A DNA stretch of 64,000 nt from Rhizobium sullae (GTDB taxonomy: Bacteria > Pseudomonadota > Alphaproteobacteria > Rhizobiales > Rhizobiaceae), in NCBI RefSeq assembly GCF_025200715.1, contig NZ_CP104143.1, positions 2,831,501 through 2,895,500 of the forward strand. The letters run 5' to 3'. Below are positions 60,733 through 64,000 of the stretch, piece after piece. Below the pieces are notes generated by a model, which worked only from the letters and a program-made list of their open reading frames with translations, had not been told where the DNA came from and did no database searches. The position numbers and the translations under genes are program-made. Position 1 is the stretch's first letter. Each line of letters begins with the position of its first letter.

Positions 60733-62280
60733 TTATGCCGCGTCTTTCTGGGGATTGTCGGGATCGATACCGTAATCTTTCAGTTTTCTGTAAAGCGTTG
60801 AACGTCCGATGCCGAGTTTTCGTGCCACTTGACTCATCTGGCCGCGGTAGAATTTTAGAGCGAATCGAATCAATTCCTCCTCGACGTCGGCAAGTTTGCG
60901 CACTTCGCCGGCCGGATTGACGCTTGCGATCGCATTCTCCGGCACCTCGTTGTGGTGCCCGAACGGCTCACCCGCAAAGGTTGGCGGAACGTGATATTCT
61001 GCAAGGTCCACTTCGTGCTCGCGATGCGTATTGTCGGCAACAAGCGCTAGGTGGTCGACCACGTCATATTGCGGCAGTTGGGCAGCGATCTGCGGAAAGT
61101 CCGCCTCGGTAAGTTCCGGGCCTTCGGCGAGTACGACGGCTCGGAAGATCGCGTTTTCGAGCTGGCGGATGTTGCCCGGCCAGTCATAGGCAGTCAGCAA
61201 TGCCAGCGCACCCGCGCTGACCGTCATGCGATGGCCGTTCTTCTGTTCGGATGAGAAGCGGTCGGTAAAGACACGCACCAGATGTGGAATGTCCTCCTTG
61301 CGCTTGCGCAGCGCGGGAATGGTGATCGGGAAGACATTGAGGCGATAATAGAGGTCCTCGCGGAAGCGGCCGTTTTTCACTTCCTCGATCAGATCCTTGT
61401 TCGTCGCGGAAATGAGACGGACATTGACCTTGTGCGCCGTCCGCGCGCCGACGGTTTCGACTTCGCCCTGCTGCACCGCGCGTAGCAGCTTGACCTGCAC
61501 GTCGAGCGGCAGGTCGCCGATTTCATCGAGGAAGATCGTGCCGCCGTCGGCTTCCATGAACTTGCCCGTATGGCGCTCAGTGGCGCCGGTGAACGCGCCC
61601 TTTTCATGGCCGAAGAGGATGCTTTCGACGAGATTGTGCGGAATTGCACCGCAATTCACCGTCACGAAGGGCTTACCCGCGCGGTCGCCGCCGGATTGGA
61701 CGGCACGCGCCACCAATTCCTTGCCGACGCCGGACTCGCCTTCGAGCACGACCGGAATAGTGGATTGCGCGGCACGCTGCGCCAGATCGATGACGCGGAT
61801 CATTGCCGGGCTTGCGGAAACGATGTCATCGAAGCCGACGAGGCCGGAGCGCGAGCGGCGGCCCGAGCGGGCCCGCACTTCGCGCTGGTCCAGCTTCATC
61901 GCGTTGGCGATCGAGGTTGCGATGCGCTCCGGTGAAACCGGTTTGACCACGAAATCGAAGGCCCCGGCACGCATGGCCTGCACTACCATTTCGATGCCGC
62001 CCTGCCCGGTCTGCACGATCACCGGGATCTGCGTGCCGAGTTCATGGAGCGCCTCGAGGAATTCGAGGCCGGTCATTTCCGGCATCATCAGGTCGAGAAG
62101 GATGACGTTGAAGAGACCACCGTCGCGCTTCACCATCTCCAGACCGATCCGGCCGTTTTCAGCCTGATGGACGACATGTCCGTGACGCTCGATTGCATTC
62201 TTCAGCAGACGGCGCTGTACCGGGTCGTCCTCGACCACGAGAATCTGCCCTGCACCCTTGAGCTCACTATAACTGGTCAT
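60733..62280 (-). CDS. Sigma-54-dependent response regulator (NtrC family)
   Basis: This 515-residue protein has a receiver domain with the phosphoacceptor D63 (LLDLMMPE) and K113. The AAA+ domain follows, with Walker A GESGVGKE at 181-188, the sigma-54-contact loop GAFTGA at 228-233 and DEIGDLPLDVQVKLLR. A C-terminal Fis-type helix-turn-helix (GQMSQVARKLGIGRSTLYRKL) completes it. It should activate sigma-54 promoters when phosphorylated. The partner kinase is not adjacent. A ~75-residue linker before the DNA-binding domain is less conserved. The class is clear but the regulon is not. Confidence 0.93.
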   Translation of the reverse strand: MTSYSELKGAGQILVVEDDPVQRRLLKNAIERHGHVVHQAENGRIGLEMVKRDGGLFNVILLDLMMPEMTGLEFLEALHELGTQIPVIVQTGQGGIEMVVQAMRAGAFDFVVKPVSPERIATSIANAMKLDQREVRARSGRRSRSGLVGFDDIVSASPAMIRVIDLAQRAAQSTIPVVLEGESGVGKELVARAVQSGGDRAGKPFVTVNCGAIPHNLVESILFGHEKGAFTGATERHTGKFMEADGGTIFLDEIGDLPLDVQVKLLRAVQQGEVETVGARTAHKVNVRLISATNKDLIEEVKNGRFREDLYYRLNVFPITIPALRKRKEDIPHLVRVFTDRFSSEQKNGHRMTVSAGALALLTAYDWPGNIRQLENAIFRAVVLAEGPELTEADFPQIAAQLPQYDVVDHLALVADNTHREHEVDLAEYHVPPTFAGEPFGHHNEVPENAIASVNPAGEVRKLADVEEELIRFALKFYRGQMSQVARKLGIGRSTLYRKLKDYGIDPDNPQKDAA

Positions 62281-62487
62281 TGTCGCCTCACTTCATGCGA
62301 AACCTGAGGTCACTCTGTCAGAAAGGCTTGAACATCCAGTTTTGAGAAATAATTGCATTTTAACGATTGTGGCGACACCGAATCCGTATCGAAGCGGGGC
62401 CTCCGGCATCCCGAAAGCCCCTTGATACGGGGCCTTCCGGCGCTTAGACAGTCAGACCTGTTCGAAATGAGGAAGAGGAACCCAGCC

Positions 62488-64000
62488 ATGAATTTCGTGC
62501 TCCCCGGCGCCGGTCTTAATTTTTCGGCAACAGTTGCCTCTGCCGCGGCTGATCCGGCGCTCGGCGACCTTCCGGTCTGGAAGCTGCAGGATCTCTACCC
62601 CTCCGCCACCTCGACTGCCTTCACAAGCGACATGGAAAAGGCGGGCCGGAACGCGATCGCCTTCGAAGAAAGATGGAAGGGCAAGCTGGCGGAGGCAACG
62701 ACCAAAGCAGGCGCTGAAGGCATCGGCCAGGCGCTGAAGGAATACGAGGCGTTGGATGACCTCATCGGCCGTCTCGGCTCTTTCGCGGGTCTCACTTATT
62801 TCTCCGATACGACCAACCCGGTGAACGGCAAGCTCTACGGCGACGTCCAGGCGAAGGTCACCGAATTCTTCGGCCACCTTCTCTTCTTCGGGCTGGAACT
62901 GAACCGCATCGACGACGCGGTGATGGATGCATGCATGGCGAACGACCCCGATGCCGGCCATTACCGCCCTTGGCTGATCGACCTGCGCAAGGACAAGCCC
63001 TACCAGCTGGAAGACAAGCTGGAACAGCTCTTCCTCGAAAAATCGATGACGAGTGCAGCTGCATTCAACCGCCTCTTCGATGAGACCATGGCAGAACTCC
63101 GCTACGATATCGACGGCGAGAAAGTGCCGCTCGAAGTCGCGCTCAATCTACTGCAGGACAAGGATCCGGAAGCGCGCCGCAAGGCAGCGATGGCGCTTGC
63201 CGAAACCTTCACGGCGAATATCCGCACTTTCACGCTGATCACCAATACTCTTGCCAAGGACAAGGATATTTCCGACCGCTGGCGCGGCTTCGAGGATATC
63301 GCCGACAGCCGCCATTTGGCGAACCGCGTTGAGCGCAACGTGGTCGATGCGCTGGCGGCTGCCGTCAAGCAGGCCTATCCGCGCCTTTCGCACCGCTATT
63401 ACAAGATGAAGGCGAAGTGGCTCGGAATGGACCAGATGAATTTCTGGGACCGCAACGCGCCGCTCCCGGAAACCTCCAATGCGGTGATTTCCTGGAGCGA
63501 AGCGAAGGATACCGTTCTTTCGGCCTACGGCAATTTCGCGCCGGAAATGGCGGCAATCGCCAGCCGCTTCTTCGACGAACAGTGGATCGACGCACCCGTG
63601 CGTCCCGGCAAAGCGCCCGGCGCTTTCTCTCACCCGACGGTTCCCTCGGCGCACCCCTATGTGCTGGTCAACTACATGGGCAAGCCTCGAGATGTCATGA
63701 CGCTTGCCCATGAACTCGGCCACGGCGTCCATCAGGTGCTGGCCGGTGCACAGGGCGCGCTGATGTGCCAGACCCCGCTGACGCTCGCCGAAACCGCATC
63801 CGTCTTCGGCGAAATGCTGACCTTCCGCGCGCTGCTCGACAAGACGGCGGACAGGCGCGAGCGCAAGGCGATGCTCGCCCAGAAGGTCGAGGACATGATC
63901 AACACGGTGGTGCGCCAGATCGCCTTTTACGAATTCGAACGCGAGCTTCACACGGCCCGCAAGGCAGGCGAACTGACCGCCGAAGACATCGGCGAGCTCT
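62488..64000 (+). CDS. pepF: Oligoendopeptidase F, M3 family (partial at window edge)
   Basis: The frame starts at the ATG at 62488, with GAGGAA 8 bases upstream, and runs 504 codons to the window edge without a stop. It contains the thermolysin-like zinc motif HELGH (within TLAHELGHGVHQ), the third ligand Glu in LAETASVFGEM, and the M3 N-terminal region beginning LPVWKLQDLYPSA. Full-length relatives have about 610-620 residues. It cleaves oligopeptides in the cytosol. Confidence 0.93.
   Translation, partial: MNFVLPGAGLNFSATVASAAADPALGDLPVWKLQDLYPSATSTAFTSDMEKAGRNAIAFEERWKGKLAEATTKAGAEGIGQALKEYEALDDLIGRLGSFAGLTYFSDTTNPVNGKLYGDVQAKVTEFFGHLLFFGLELNRIDDAVMDACMANDPDAGHYRPWLIDLRKDKPYQLEDKLEQLFLEKSMTSAAAFNRLFDETMAELRYDIDGEKVPLEVALNLLQDKDPEARRKAAMALAETFTANIRTFTLITNTLAKDKDISDRWRGFEDIADSRHLANRVERNVVDALAAAVKQAYPRLSHRYYKMKAKWLGMDQMNFWDRNAPLPETSNAVISWSEAKDTVLSAYGNFAPEMAAIASRFFDEQWIDAPVRPGKAPGAFSHPTVPSAHPYVLVNYMGKPRDVMTLAHELGHGVHQVLAGAQGALMCQTPLTLAETASVFGEMLTFRALLDKTADRRERKAMLAQKVEDMINTVVRQIAFYEFERELHTARKAGELTAEDIGEL

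Noticed and set aside
1..64000. CRISPR arrays, insertion sequences, prophage, tRNA or rRNA genes
   Set aside because: I looked for spaced direct repeats, transposase motifs, phage structural genes and tRNA-like or rRNA-like stretches and saw none.

Overview
The window looks like chromosomal sequence from a fast-growing Rhizobium or a close Rhizobiaceae relative (Alphaproteobacteria). The support is high GC with rhizobial codon use and several lineage-typical gene sets: the lpiA-acvB lipid operon, zapA next to a 6S RNA gene and a DUF4164 gene, GapR (DUF2312), RcdA (DUF1465), and zinc-free L31 and L36 ribosomal proteins. I see no rRNA, tRNA, CRISPR array, insertion sequence or prophage. Almost everything is core-genome housekeeping.

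Layout. 1-2.7 kb: the ruvC-ruvA-ruvB Holliday-junction locus, interrupted by an intact AbrB/PIN toxin-antitoxin pair and by a broken PIN gene. 2.8-11 kb: a DinB-like protein, the lpiA-acvB operon that makes and hydrolyses lysyl-phosphatidylglycerol, an MscS-type channel and a 6-phosphogluconate dehydrogenase. 11-14.8 kb: an ArsR/SRPBCC/VOC cluster with an operator over the arsR start codon, a LysR-MFS pair and a 56-residue secreted peptide gene. 14.7-24 kb: 6S RNA, zapA and DUF4164, then the central-carbon block tkt, gap, a K+/H+ antiporter, pgk and a class I aldolase. 24-28 kb: PhzF, a 54-residue membrane protein, a YcaD-like MFS, DUF1192, a candidate small RNA with two CtrA-type boxes, rcdA and rpmE. 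28-38 kb: an ABC exporter, an adenylate cyclase, a solo Bug-family binding protein, YegP, and a minus-strand block holding a ThiE-like protein, a Sel1 protein, an inositol-phosphatase family protein and a non-flagellar MotA/MotB-like ion-driven pair. 38-47 kb: TSUP permease, a second ArsR, two DUF465 proteins, purEK, rpmJ, a TPR protein, a hydrolase, gamma-glutamyltransferase and a membrane AraC regulator. 47-52 kb: Thr/Ser dehydratase, a hydrolase lacking its catalytic Ser and His, LysR/tautomerase/DUF4865 and a LysE exporter. 52-64 kb: pyk, DUF1036, N-formylglutamate amidohydrolase, DUF1244, gapR, an amine oxidase, a cofactor-free haloperoxidase, a DUF882 cell-wall peptidase, a sigma-54 response regulator and the start of pepF.

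How it works together. Glycolytic and pentose-phosphate genes (tkt, gap, pgk, aldolase, pyk, gnd) are spread over the window, and the aldolase has its own repeated-palindrome operator. Cell-cycle functions recur: ZapA, GapR and RcdA. The rcdA upstream region carries two perfect TTAA-N7-TTAA sites, the consensus for CtrA, the protein whose degradation RcdA promotes. Envelope stress and remodelling are served by lpiA-acvB, MscS, DUF882 and the MotAB-like pair.

The points most worth following are the CtrA boxes with the embedded small-RNA candidate, the toxin-antitoxin insertions in ruvCAB, the orphan motor pair, the dead hydrolase, the aldolase operator, and three genes that appear to be read from leaderless mRNAs. 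No entirely new multi-gene system is evident. All functional calls rest on reading motifs and synteny by eye, without database searches.
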